From: Opitutaceae bacterium | GTDB lineage: Bacteria > Verrucomicrobiota > Verrucomicrobiia > Opitutales > Opitutaceae | Assembly: GCA_003151495.1 (NCBI GenBank) | Contig: PLXR01000013.1 | Span: 46,757-107,655 of the forward strand | Direction of reading: 5' to 3' | DNA length: 60,899 bases | Shown here: positions 35,163 to 43,318 of the stretch, one piece after another | Numbering within the stretch: the first letter of the stretch is position 1 | How the letters are laid out: every line of letters starts with the position of its first letter | Program-made: the position numbers and the translations under genes | Notes under the pieces: model-generated | Databases searched by the model: none | The model's input: only the letters and a program-made list of their open reading frames with translations | What the model was told of the DNA's origin: nothing

Positions 35163-36577
35163 GGGGAAACGGACTTGCGGGCGGCCTTCGCGGTCTCCGC
35201 CGCGGTGACGAACTCCAGCGCGTAGCGCTCGAGGAGCGACAGGTTCTTCTGGATGCGCTGCGACAGGAACCCGTGCGCGATCAGCGTCGGGATGGCGACG
35301 ACCAGGCCGAGCTCGGTGGCCACGAGCACCTCCGAGATGCCGCTCGCCAGCTTCCCGGCGTTGCCCGTCCCGAACACCGTGATCAGGGCGAAGGTCTTCA
35401 CCATGCCCACGACGGTCCCCAGGAGCCCCATCAGGGGCGCGGCCGTCGCGATCACGGCGAGCAGGGGGAGCCTGCGCTCGAAGTGGAGCCGCTGCCTCAG
35501 GAGCACCGACTGGAGGTGCTCCTCGAGGATCTCCCTGGGGCTCTCGCTGTACTGGAGGCCTATCTCAAAAAGCTCCCGCGTCGGGGCCCGGAGCTGCTTC
35601 ACGGACTTGTCCGCCTTGGCCCACGAGCCGCTGTAGACGTCCTCAAGGAATGCGCGCACGGCCGGGGGCGCGTCCACAGCGAGCGCCATGAGGTCGCGCA
35701 CCTTCTGTCCGATCATCATGAGCGCCAGGAATCCCACCCCGATGATCGCATAGGCGACGACGCCACCCTTCTGGACGTGCTCGATGATCGATCCCTTGGT
35801 CTCCCTCAGGCGCAGCGCCTTCCCTCCCGATGCGTCGGCGGGGACCGCCGCCGCCTTTCCCTGGAAGAACGCCGAGGAGTCCTCGGGCCTCCAGGAGGGG
35901 AGCTCGTAGCACACGGGATAGGCCGACCCGGAGCGCGGCCTCACGGTGCCGGCGTGGCCGCCCTGGTCGGACCGGAAATAGGTCTCCGGACCCATGAACG
36001 CGAACGTGCCCTTGAAGACCTCGTTGCTCCCGGCCACGAGCGAGCTCCCGGCGGCGGAATATCCGCCGAGCGAGCGGCGCACGCGCTCCAGCATGAAATC
36101 CGCAATCGCGACCGCTGCCTGGGCGTTCGGGCCGGCGGACGTGTCGTCGAGCTTCTGCCCGAGCGCCTGGATCCCGTCCGAAAGGAGCTGGCCCTCGCCC
36201 GGAGCGAGACCGTCGCCGAACGCGGCCAGGCCGTCGTGGGCAAGCGTGCTCAGGTAGGCCGTGTTCTTCCTCACGGCGTCAAGGTCCATCAGGAGCTTCC
36301 TGCGCTGCTCCGTCGAGTCCTCCTGCGCCGTCTCCATGCGCTCCATCTGGCTCTGCGCCGTCACTATGCGGTCCTCTGCCGCGCGCATTTCCAGAAGGAA
36401 CGGGGCCTTCTCGTCGGCGATGCGCTTGCGGGCGACGTTCAGCTCGTCGGCCGCACGGTGAAGGCGCTCCCCGTAGTCCGCCGCGGCGCGCTGGGAGGCT
36501 TCGGCGAGGGTCTCGGCACGGGCCGATGCCGCCAGGATGAGGACCGCTGCAAGAATCGCCGGGTATCGGGTTTTCAT
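35159..36577 (-). CDS. TtpC-like protein: periplasmic coiled-coil domain fused to MotA/TolQ/ExbB domain
   Basis: A 472-aa protein. A signal peptide (MKTRYPAILAAVLILAASARA) precedes a periplasmic coiled coil (about 25-110) and a second periplasmic region to about 270. The C-terminal MotA/TolQ/ExbB domain contains APLMGLLGTVVGMVKTFALI and GISEVLVATELGLVVAIP. This layout matches TtpC of Vibrio TonB2 systems, which is required together with ExbB2 and ExbD2. It begins 6 bp after the DUF3450 gene. Confidence 0.9.
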   Translation of the reverse strand: MKTRYPAILAAVLILAASARAETLAEASQRAAADYGERLHRAADELNVARKRIADEKAPFLLEMRAAEDRIVTAQSQMERMETAQEDSTEQRRKLLMDLDAVRKNTAYLSTLAHDGLAAFGDGLAPGEGQLLSDGIQALGQKLDDTSAGPNAQAAVAIADFMLERVRRSLGGYSAAGSSLVAGSNEVFKGTFAFMGPETYFRSDQGGHAGTVRPRSGSAYPVCYELPSWRPEDSSAFFQGKAAAVPADASGGKALRLRETKGSIIEHVQKGGVVAYAIIGVGFLALMMIGQKVRDLMALAVDAPPAVRAFLEDVYSGSWAKADKSVKQLRAPTRELFEIGLQYSESPREILEEHLQSVLLRQRLHFERRLPLLAVIATAAPLMGLLGTVVGMVKTFALITVFGTGNAGKLASGISEVLVATELGLVVAIPTLIAHGFLSQRIQKNLSLLERYALEFVTAAETAKAARKSVSP

Positions 36578-36583
36578 GTGCGG

Positions 36584-37375
36584 TTATTTGCCGGCGTTTT
36601 CCGCGACGGGCTGCCCCAGGGTCGCCGGGACGCCCACGAAGTCCGGGTCGGCCCGGTCGTTGTAGATGGCGATCAGCGCGGCGACCGGCCGGGCCGCCTC
36701 GGGGCGCGGCTCCCATTGCCACCCCCTGGGCCCCGGCGCGCCGTACCAGGCCTTCCCCGCAGCCCGGTCCAGCGCATACGCATGGCTCAGGCCGAAGTAG
36801 ATCGCCTCGAGGGACCTCGAGCCCTGCTCCCCCTCGATCGAAAGCACCTCCTCGCCGCAGGTCACAGAGCGGTTGAAGGCCGCGCACCGGCCGAGCGCAG
36901 CCATCGTCAGTTGCATCCGCTGGCCCACCGCGAGTCCGGGGCCCGAAAGGCTGCGGAATGTGAGCTCCAGGGCCTCGGAAAGCCTCGGCGGGAGCATCGG
37001 GCGCAGCTCCGCGAGCTTGGCGGACAACGCCTGGAGGCGGGTCTCCGCGGCCAGCAGGTCGTCGGCCGCGGCGGCGTTCTTCGCCTGCATCGCCTCGATC
37101 TCCTCCCGGTCCTTCGCGGTCTTTGCCTTCAGGTGATCGCGCTTCTCCTCGAGGGTCTCCGCGCGCTCCTTCAGCCCGCCGACCGTGGACTCGAGGAGCG
37201 GCTTCGAGGAGAGCCACTCGTCCTCGACCCGCGCGGTTTCAAGCCGGGTCTTGATCCACTCGCTCGCCGCCTTTGTCCCCGGCTCCAGGGGGTCGGCGTC
37301 GGGCGCGCCGTTCGATCGCGAGGCAAAGAGGAGCGACGCCAGGCTCAGGACTATGCGCAGTCGGGATAGGGTCAT
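36584..37375 (-). CDS. DUF3450 periplasmic coiled-coil protein, first gene of TonB2-like operon
   Basis: A 263-aa exported protein (signal peptide about 1-23, ending SRSNGAP). Residues 45-125 form a long coiled coil (LKERAETLEEKRDHLKAKTA and following), then the DUF3450 core with RLSEALELTFRSL, a segment ending GEEVLSIEGEQGSRSLEAIY and GLSHAYALDRAAGKAWYG. DUF3450 proteins regularly precede TtpC-like genes. Their role is unknown but tied to the TonB2 complex. The promoter of the operon must lie in 37376-37791; none is obvious. Confidence 0.88.
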   Translation of the reverse strand: MTLSRLRIVLSLASLLFASRSNGAPDADPLEPGTKAASEWIKTRLETARVEDEWLSSKPLLESTVGGLKERAETLEEKRDHLKAKTAKDREEIEAMQAKNAAAADDLLAAETRLQALSAKLAELRPMLPPRLSEALELTFRSLSGPGLAVGQRMQLTMAALGRCAAFNRSVTCGEEVLSIEGEQGSRSLEAIYFGLSHAYALDRAAGKAWYGAPGPRGWQWEPRPEAARPVAALIAIYNDRADPDFVGVPATLGQPVAENAGK

Positions 37376-37791
37376 GGTGTGGGGAAAGGTTCAAGCGCGG
37401 CACCATCCACCCCGTTCCGAGTGCCCGGTTGCGGCAGGATACGGCGGCGCAGCCCGGAATCCTGGAACCTCGGGTTTCTGCGGAAACGGTTTAGTTGGCG
37501 TCAAAGCTGGGGAGGGTCTCCGACCGGCAAGGGTTAATGCCGCCCCTACTATTGCACGCATCATGCCACGCACCGCAAGAGGAACCTAAATCGTTTGGAC
37601 GCCGGGTGTAGCGGCCTTGGCGCTGCTGCCGGATGAATCCCCGCCTCCTCCGCGTGGTTGCGTGCACCCGCGGCGCACGGTGCCCGGGGGCAGTGATTGG
37701 ATGTAGCCAACCACAGGCCGGAAAGGGACCGCGTTGCAGCCCGTCGCGAATAGTGTTGATGCCCCCGGCCGCATGGCTCGCATTGCCGTGC
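37376..37791. other. 416-bp divergent intergenic region between TonB2-like operon and signalling operon
   Basis: No supported gene. It must contain the promoters of both operons. A minus-strand element ATGG-N10-TTGAA near 37392-37408 approaches the sigma-54 -24/-12 pattern, but the -12 GC is GA, so I do not call it. Confidence 0.5.
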
Positions 37792-39186
37792 ATGGCCGCA
37801 ATCACCGAGCCCTCCGCCGGAAGCGAGGTCCTCCTGCTCGAGGACGATTCCATTCTTCGAAAGAGGCTTGCCGCGCACTTGGCCAGCACGGGAGCCGAGG
37901 TGACCGAGGTCTCGACGATCGCGGACGCGCGAAGGGCGCTGGCCGGCCTGCACTTCGATTTCGCACTGGTGGACCTCCACCTCCCCGACGGCGACGCCCT
38001 TGAGCTGCTGAGGGAGGGCGCCTTCTCCGAGAACACCGGGGTGGTCGTCATGACCGCGTTCGGAGGGATAAAGGAGGCCGTGGAGGCGATGCGCCAGGGA
38101 GCCGGGGACTACCTCTCCAAGCCCTTTGAGCCCGCGGAGCTGCCGATCGCCTTCATGCGGTGCCGCGAGAAGCGGACGACCGCCCGGAGGGACGAGTTGC
38201 GCTCGAACGAGCAGTTCACGGCAGCGGGCCAGGACCTGCACTTCGGCGAGAGCCTCTCGGGGGTCCGGTCCAGGCTCGAGATGGTCCTTTCCTCAGACCG
38301 GAGGCTCGAGAAGGGGCTCCCGCCGGTGCTCATCGAGGGCGAGACGGGGACGGGAAAGAGCCTCCTTGCGGGCTGGCTCCACAGGCAGGGGCCGAGGTCC
38401 GCAAAGCCGTTTGTGAGGGTCAACTGCGCCGCGCTCCCGGACATGCTCGCCGAGTCCGAGCTGTTCGGCCACGAGCGCGGGGCATTCACGGACGCGAGGA
38501 CCGCGAGGATCGGGCTCTTCGAGGCGGCCGACGGAGGGAGCCTCTTCCTGGACGACATAGCGACCCTTGCCCTGCCGACCCAGGCCAAGGTCCTCTCCGC
38601 CGTCGAGGACCACGCGATCCGGAGGCTTGGGGCGTCGAAGGAGGTGAGGATAGACGTGCGGCTCATCGCGGCCTCCAACGAGCCCCTTGAGGGCCTCGTG
38701 GCGAGCGGCGAGTTCCGGGAGGACCTCTACCACAGGCTCCACCTCATCCACCTCGCGCTTCCGCCGCTCCGCGACCGGGGCCTCGATGTCATTGCCCTCG
38801 CGAGGCACATGCTGGAGCGGATCGCCCGCCGCCACCGGCTCAGGGAGGTCTCGATCTCCCCCGCCGGGGAGGCCCGCCTCCTTGCCCAGCGCTGGCCCGG
38901 CAACGCCCGGGAGCTCGCCCACGTGATCGAGCGCGAGCTGATCTTCGCACGGGGTCCCCGGCTCGAATTCGAGGGCCTCGGGGATCCGCCGGCCGCCGCA
39001 ATGGGATGGCGCAACCCGATCTGGAGGATCCCCCAGGAGGGCTTCTCGATCGATTCGGTGGTCGCGGACCTGATAGAGGAGGCGCTCCGGGAGACGAACC
39101 ACAATATCTCGGCCGCGGCCCGGCGACTCGGGGTCACGAGGGAGTTCCTGCGCTACCGCCTGAAGGGAGGGGAATCCAAGGAATAG
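37792..39186 (+). CDS. Sigma-54-type response regulator with GAFTDA and LFLDDI variants
   Basis: A 464-aa NtrC-type protein. The receiver domain (12-125) is complete: acidic pocket E17-D18-D19, phospho-acceptor Asp61, Thr88, Lys110. The AAA+ domain (about 145-385) has Walker A GETGTGKS (183-190), arginine-finger region FREDLYHRL (308-316) and sensor II WPGNARELAH. The C-terminal Fis-type helix-turn-helix is NISAAARRLGVTREFLRYRL. The sigma-54 contact loop reads GAFTDA (230-235) instead of GAFTGA, and Walker B is LFLDDI (251-256) instead of LFLDEI. The start at 37792 places the receiver at the N-terminus. A secreted repeat protein and a kinase follow. Confidence 0.93.
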   Translation: MAAITEPSAGSEVLLLEDDSILRKRLAAHLASTGAEVTEVSTIADARRALAGLHFDFALVDLHLPDGDALELLREGAFSENTGVVVMTAFGGIKEAVEAMRQGAGDYLSKPFEPAELPIAFMRCREKRTTARRDELRSNEQFTAAGQDLHFGESLSGVRSRLEMVLSSDRRLEKGLPPVLIEGETGTGKSLLAGWLHRQGPRSAKPFVRVNCAALPDMLAESELFGHERGAFTDARTARIGLFEAADGGSLFLDDIATLALPTQAKVLSAVEDHAIRRLGASKEVRIDVRLIAASNEPLEGLVASGEFREDLYHRLHLIHLALPPLRDRGLDVIALARHMLERIARRHRLREVSISPAGEARLLAQRWPGNARELAHVIERELIFARGPRLEFEGLGDPPAAAMGWRNPIWRIPQEGFSIDSVVADLIEEALRETNHNISAAARRLGVTREFLRYRLKGGESKE

Positions 39187-39367
39187 CCACGCGCTGGCCC
39201 CTGCGCCGGTTGCAAGGAACCGACCGCGGGGACGGAGCGGAACCGGGACACGCGCTTCCGGCCCCGCTAAGCCTGTCGGGGCCCGCGCCTTGCGGGACCC
39301 TCCAACAAGTTGGCACCCGGGATGCGAAGCGGCATGCTTCGGCGACCCCGCACCCTCCCCCAGACCC

Positions 39368-41044
39368 ATGACGACAGTTCAATCCAGCGCAATTCCCCGG
39401 GCGGCGCTCCTGCCCCTTGCGATGGCGCTCGTGCTTTCGGCCCCCTTGCCCCCTCTGGCGGGCCAGGATATGGGAACCCCTCTGGTCGCGGGACGGAACG
39501 AGCCGCAGAACGGGGCGAACATCCTGCTTCCGTGGGAGGCCCGCGACAAGTTCGACCGCGTCCGGTTCATGAACGAGTCGTCGTCCCATTTCATACTGCG
39601 CGAGAAGGGCAATCCCAGGACGGCGCTCATCTTCCTGCCCCCCGTTCCCCCGCCGCTGGACTCGGAGATTCCGGTCCTCGCTCCCATTGACTCGGGGCCG
39701 CCTGCGCCCGAGGAGCTCTCCGCCTTCATGGGCGAGGTCTTCTACCCGATATTGGGGGAGCGCCTTGCGTCGGACGACCTCCCAAGGGCGCTGCGCGCTC
39801 GGCTCGTCGCTTACCGGGACGGGAAGATCGGGATCCAGAACGAGATCAGGGCCAGGATCGTCGAGCTGAAGGATGCCGACCAGCAAACGCGGGATCAGAA
39901 GCTGGCCGCCCTTGCCGCGCAGGAGGAGCCCCAGGTCGCCGAGCTTGAGGCCGAGGCCGAAAACCTTCGGCACGACCTTCGGCCGACTGGAATCCTGGGT
40001 CTCCCGCCGGACGGTCCGGCCGCGCGCGGGCGGCTCGGCGGAAACATCCGCTCCTCCCGCGACACTCCCTCGGCCCCGGCCGAGCTCAGGAGCGAAGCCG
40101 AGGCCCTCCTCGGCGCCGCGTTCCTGGAGGACGGCCTCACCCTCCCCCAACGGCGCCTGCTGGAGGAGGCCGCGGAGGACCTGGAATCGAGGGCGGACTC
40201 CCGTCCCATGCGGAACCAGGCCGCCCCAGGGACCCGGCTGATCGGGTTCTCACCCGAACGGTCCCGGATCCTGATCCCGGAGGACCTGCCGCCGGCGCTG
40301 AAGGGGAAGATCGAGGGATACCTTTCCGCGAAGAAGGCCCTGAAGGACGGGATCCGGGACTCCCTCCACGACCTGGAGGACGCCTACGGGGACGACCGAA
40401 GGAGGGCCCTGGCGAGACTGGCCTCCGCGCAGGCCCAGGGGATACTGGGCCTCGATGCGGCGTCCGAGGACATCCGCCGCGGGCTGGCTGACATCCCGGG
40501 CCTCAGGGGGCCGCCTCCCCCTCCCACCCTGCCCCCCGAGCTCGCCTCTCGGATCGCAACCTACCGGCGGCACAAGGTGGAGCTGCTCAGGACGCTGCGG
40601 ATGATGCTCGTGGCCCCGTCCCCGGCATCGGGATCCGGTGCCGAGCCGGCGGCCGAGGATGTCGGAAGCCGCGTCCAGGCGTGGCTGCACGACACAAGAA
40701 ACTCCTCCGAGATTCCCCGGACCAGCCTCCGGGTCTCGGTCGCCGAGTTCGATCGCCTGCAGGGCGAGCTCATAGCCGGGCTAAAAAGGGAGGAGTCGGG
40801 AATCCGCGAAAGCCTCGCGGCCTATGTCAGGGCGACGAACGGTCCCTCAGACCGGAAGTCCATAAACGACCTCCTCAGCGACTTCGAGGAAGCCCGTCAG
40901 CAGCAGGAAATCTGGGACAGGTACCGGGACTACCGTGCTGCCGTGGTGACTCCCGGGCTGTCGGCCGGACAACGGCGCCTGCTCTTCGACGCCGGGATCG
41001 GCGAGCTCGGCCTCCCCCTGCCCGCGGGGGAAAAGATCCGATGA
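39368..41044 (+). CDS. Secreted helical-repeat protein of unknown function in two-component operon
   Basis: A 558-aa protein with signal peptide about residues 1-33 (LLPLAMALVLSAPLPPLAGQ). It contains three related helical units at about 137-204, 306-373 and 388-455. Each starts LP-x-x-L-x-x-(R/K)-(L/I)-x-x-Y and continues with amphipathic helices. A second element, QRRLL, occurs at 261-265 and 535-539. Pro-rich linkers separate the units. I know no family for it. It sits between the response regulator (181-bp gap) and the kinase (4-bp overlap), so it may be the sensed partner, a chaperone of the sensor, or the output. Confidence 0.75.
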   Translation: MTTVQSSAIPRAALLPLAMALVLSAPLPPLAGQDMGTPLVAGRNEPQNGANILLPWEARDKFDRVRFMNESSSHFILREKGNPRTALIFLPPVPPPLDSEIPVLAPIDSGPPAPEELSAFMGEVFYPILGERLASDDLPRALRARLVAYRDGKIGIQNEIRARIVELKDADQQTRDQKLAALAAQEEPQVAELEAEAENLRHDLRPTGILGLPPDGPAARGRLGGNIRSSRDTPSAPAELRSEAEALLGAAFLEDGLTLPQRRLLEEAAEDLESRADSRPMRNQAAPGTRLIGFSPERSRILIPEDLPPALKGKIEGYLSAKKALKDGIRDSLHDLEDAYGDDRRRALARLASAQAQGILGLDAASEDIRRGLADIPGLRGPPPPPTLPPELASRIATYRRHKVELLRTLRMMLVAPSPASGSGAEPAAEDVGSRVQAWLHDTRNSSEIPRTSLRVSVAEFDRLQGELIAGLKREESGIRESLAAYVRATNGPSDRKSINDLLSDFEEARQQQEIWDRYRDYRAAVVTPGLSAGQRRLLFDAGIGELGLPLPAGEKIR

Positions 41045-42429
41045 AGACCGGGACATCCAATCCGCCCGGGCCAAGGCCGAGGCTGGGCTACCCGATCGCA
41101 GCCGTGGGCGCGGGCGTCCTGCTCGCGGGCATCTTGTCGGCCCTGGTGATCTGGTTCCGGTCCGACCTGCGCGAGGAGATACACCTGAAGATCGTCGAGA
41201 GGGACGCGGCCGTGCTCTATCCCATGGCCCTCCAGCAGCTCTCCGAGGGCGACGAGGGCGGGCCGCCGGGCGCGGCAAGCCCGCTCACCGCACTCCTCAA
41301 GAGCGCGCGGCAGAAGGGCATGCTCGCCGTCGCCGTCTTCGACCGCGACGGGAACACGATCGAGTCGGTCCCCGCGACCCAGCTCTTCGTCGAGCTGCCC
41401 ACAGACGATTTCCTCCGGCTGCAGAGGGGCGCGCCCATAAGCCGCTACCACCCGGCGTTCCCGCTCGATCAGTACTTCACGGGTGTGTCGCCTGAGAGGC
41501 GCCAGGAGCCCGTGCTCGAGGTGCTCCTGCCCCTGCCGGGGCCCTCCCCCGAGGTGGTGCGCGGGTTCGTGCGTTACTTCATCGACGCCAGGCCGCTCTC
41601 CGAGGAGCTGGCCCTCATCGACGCGCGCATCAACCGCCAGACCGCGGTCACGCTGATGGTCGGCATGGTGCTGATCGCGGCCGTTGTCGCCCTTGCCGCG
41701 TTCAGTGTCCAGCGGGCGCAGCGCACGATCGCAGAGCGCAATGAGAGGCTCACCCGGGCGAATTTCGAGCTGACGCTCGCCGCGAAGGCCTCCGCCGTCG
41801 GCCAGATCACCTCGCACCTCATCCACGGGCTCCAGGGCTCGGTGGAGGGGCTGCGCGCGGTCGTGGCGGGCCATGACGCCGAACCCGCCGGCTCGGCGTG
41901 GGTGTCGGCCGCCGGCTACACGGAGCGCCTCCAGACCATGATCCGGGAGACCATCGCGCTCCTCGGCGACGTGAGCGCCAACGCTAGCTACGAGCTCTCC
42001 GGCCGGGACCTCGCGGCCACCATCCGCGAGCGCAACAAGGCGGCCGCCGCCGAGAAGGGCGTCGTCCTGGAGGTCGACGGGGGATTTGACGCCACGCTCA
42101 ACAGCCACCGCGGAAGCCTGCTGTGCCTGATCGCGAGCAACCTTGTCCAGAATGCGATCATCGCCACCGCCCCGGGCCGGAGGGTCTCCGTCTCCCTGGC
42201 CAACGCGGGCTGGTCCATCGTCCTCACGGTGCGCGACGAGGGCGCCGGAATCCCCGAGGAGGTGCAGAAGCACCTGTTCAAGCCCGGGCGCACCGGACGC
42301 GCGGGGGGCTCCGGCCTCGGGCTTGCGATCAGCAGGCTCCTCGCGCGGCAGATCGGCGCCGAGATGGTGCTGCTCTCGACCGGGGTCGAGGGGACCACGT
42401 TCAGGGTCACGATGGCCCGGCAGGAGTAA
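41041..42429 (+). CDS. Membrane histidine kinase with degenerate H-box
   Basis: A 462-aa sensor kinase. Membrane helices at about 20-39 and 202-222 enclose a 160-residue periplasmic sensor domain. The cytoplasmic part has a coiled linker, the dimerisation helix GQITSHLIHGLQGSVEG (254-270) and a HATPase domain with Asn371 (N-box), DEGAGI (399-404), FKPG (413-416) and GSGLGL (423-428). His262 is the expected phospho-acceptor, but the following Glu/Asp and the Pro of the usual HELRNPL are replaced (HGLQGSV). Its start overlaps the repeat-protein gene by 4 bp (ATGA). It probably signals to the response regulator encoded two genes upstream. Confidence 0.88.
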   Translation: MKTGTSNPPGPRPRLGYPIAAVGAGVLLAGILSALVIWFRSDLREEIHLKIVERDAAVLYPMALQQLSEGDEGGPPGAASPLTALLKSARQKGMLAVAVFDRDGNTIESVPATQLFVELPTDDFLRLQRGAPISRYHPAFPLDQYFTGVSPERRQEPVLEVLLPLPGPSPEVVRGFVRYFIDARPLSEELALIDARINRQTAVTLMVGMVLIAAVVALAAFSVQRAQRTIAERNERLTRANFELTLAAKASAVGQITSHLIHGLQGSVEGLRAVVAGHDAEPAGSAWVSAAGYTERLQTMIRETIALLGDVSANASYELSGRDLAATIRERNKAAAAEKGVVLEVDGGFDATLNSHRGSLLCLIASNLVQNAIIATAPGRRVSVSLANAGWSIVLTVRDEGAGIPEEVQKHLFKPGRTGRAGGSGLGLAISRLLARQIGAEMVLLSTGVEGTTFRVTMARQE

Positions 42430-42564
42430 CGCAGGGGGAGCGCCGATCGTGGACCGCGCGGGATCGAGGAGGGCTGTCGGATACCTTGGACGCACCGACC
42501 TCCAGGAGGCGCGCCTGCGCGCCCACGAGGACTATGAGATTCGTGAGACCGGCACCGCTGGGGG

Positions 42565-43224
42565 CTAGACGGCCTTCACCTCTATCTTGGCGGCCTCGGG
42601 AAGGCCAAGCGTCGCCTCGCTGTCCTTCAGGTCGCACCTGACCACCCCGCTTGCCGGGTCCCGGTCCCGGACCCGGACGCGCGCGCCGGGCTTGAGGCCC
42701 GTCCTCTGGATGAACTCCAGGAACACCGGGCTCTGGTCCAGGATTCGCTCGACCCGGAACGGCTTCAGGGCCTCGCAAGTTGCCAGGGTAACCCCCTTTC
42801 CCCGTTCCAGCAGGTGGGACTTGCGGCTCGGGATCGGGTCTCCGTGGGGGTCGGCGACCGGGTAGCCGAGGATCGCGTCTATGCGCAGAAGGACCCGGTC
42901 GGAGATCGCGTGCTCAAGGGCCTCGGCCTCCTCGTGGACCTCCTTCCAGTCCATGTGCAGGACCTGGACCAGGAAGGTCTCCACAAGCCGGTGCTTGCGG
43001 ACAACCGCCATGGCGAGGGTCCGCCCCTCGGGCGTCAGGCGCACTCCCTCGCGCGGCTGGTGCTCCAGGAGCCCGCGCGAGGCCATCGACTTGACCATCG
43101 TCGTGATCGTCCCGGGCGTCACGCCGAGGGCCTCGGCGAGCGCACCCGTGGCCACCACGGCTTCGTCGCCCGTCGAGCGGACGAGTATGGCCTTTAGGTA
43201 GTTTTCGACCGTGCTCGTCGGCAT
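42565..43224 (-). CDS. mntR: MntR/DtxR-family metal-dependent repressor
   Basis: A 219-aa transcription factor. The N-terminal winged helix (about 4-62) has ALAEALGVTPGTITTMVKSM as recognition region. The metal-binding and dimerisation part contains KHRLVETF (His78) and VHEEAEALEH (His97, Glu101, Glu104, His105). The DtxR Cys102 position is Glu here, as in Mn-sensing MntR. The C-terminal domain (about 145-219) is FeoA/SH3-like, as in DtxR and unlike the short Bacillus MntR. It is divergent from mntH, so autoregulation and mntH repression by Mn2+ are expected. The start at 43224 fits the family; the upstream extension crosses the promoter. Confidence 0.92.
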   Translation of the reverse strand: MPTSTVENYLKAILVRSTGDEAVVATGALAEALGVTPGTITTMVKSMASRGLLEHQPREGVRLTPEGRTLAMAVVRKHRLVETFLVQVLHMDWKEVHEEAEALEHAISDRVLLRIDAILGYPVADPHGDPIPSRKSHLLERGKGVTLATCEALKPFRVERILDQSPVFLEFIQRTGLKPGARVRVRDRDPASGVVRCDLKDSEATLGLPEAAKIEVKAV

Positions 43225-43268
43225 GGGATCAGGGAAACGAAGAAGTCTTTGAAAACAAATGTATTTTG

Positions 43269-43286
43269 TCTTTGACGACTCAAAGA
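43269..43286. promoter_or_regulatory. Perfect inverted repeat, candidate MntR operator
   Basis: TCTTTGA (43269-43275) and TCAAAGA (43280-43286) are perfect 7-bp arms around CGAC. The site overlaps the -35 hexamer of the proposed mntH promoter. A second GTCTTTGA copy lies 23 bp upstream at 43245-43252. Position and symmetry fit a repressor site in the 94-bp mntR/mntH spacer. The sequence is not the classic DtxR or MntR box. Confidence 0.55.
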
Positions 43287-43301
43287 GATTATTTCTATAA
43301 A
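43272..43301 (+). promoter_or_regulatory. Sigma-70-type promoter of mntH
   Basis: TTGACG (43272-43277) and TATAAA (43296-43301) are separated by 18 bp, each one base from consensus. They lie in a local AT-rich patch that stands out from the GC-rich surroundings. The predicted transcript would start only about ten bases before the mntH ATG, so the leader is very short and lacks a Shine-Dalgarno. Confidence 0.65.
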
Positions 43302-43318
43302 TCGCAATCCCCAATTCC

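Noticed and set aside
34665-36577. Interpretation of the ExbB/ExbD genes as a Tol-Pal locus
   Set aside because: No tolB or pal follows, and DUF3450, TtpC-like and TPR neighbours fit a TonB2 operon.
37392-37408. Sigma-54-like promoter before the DUF3450 gene
   Set aside because: The -24 GG and TT are present but the -12 dinucleotide is GA, not GC.
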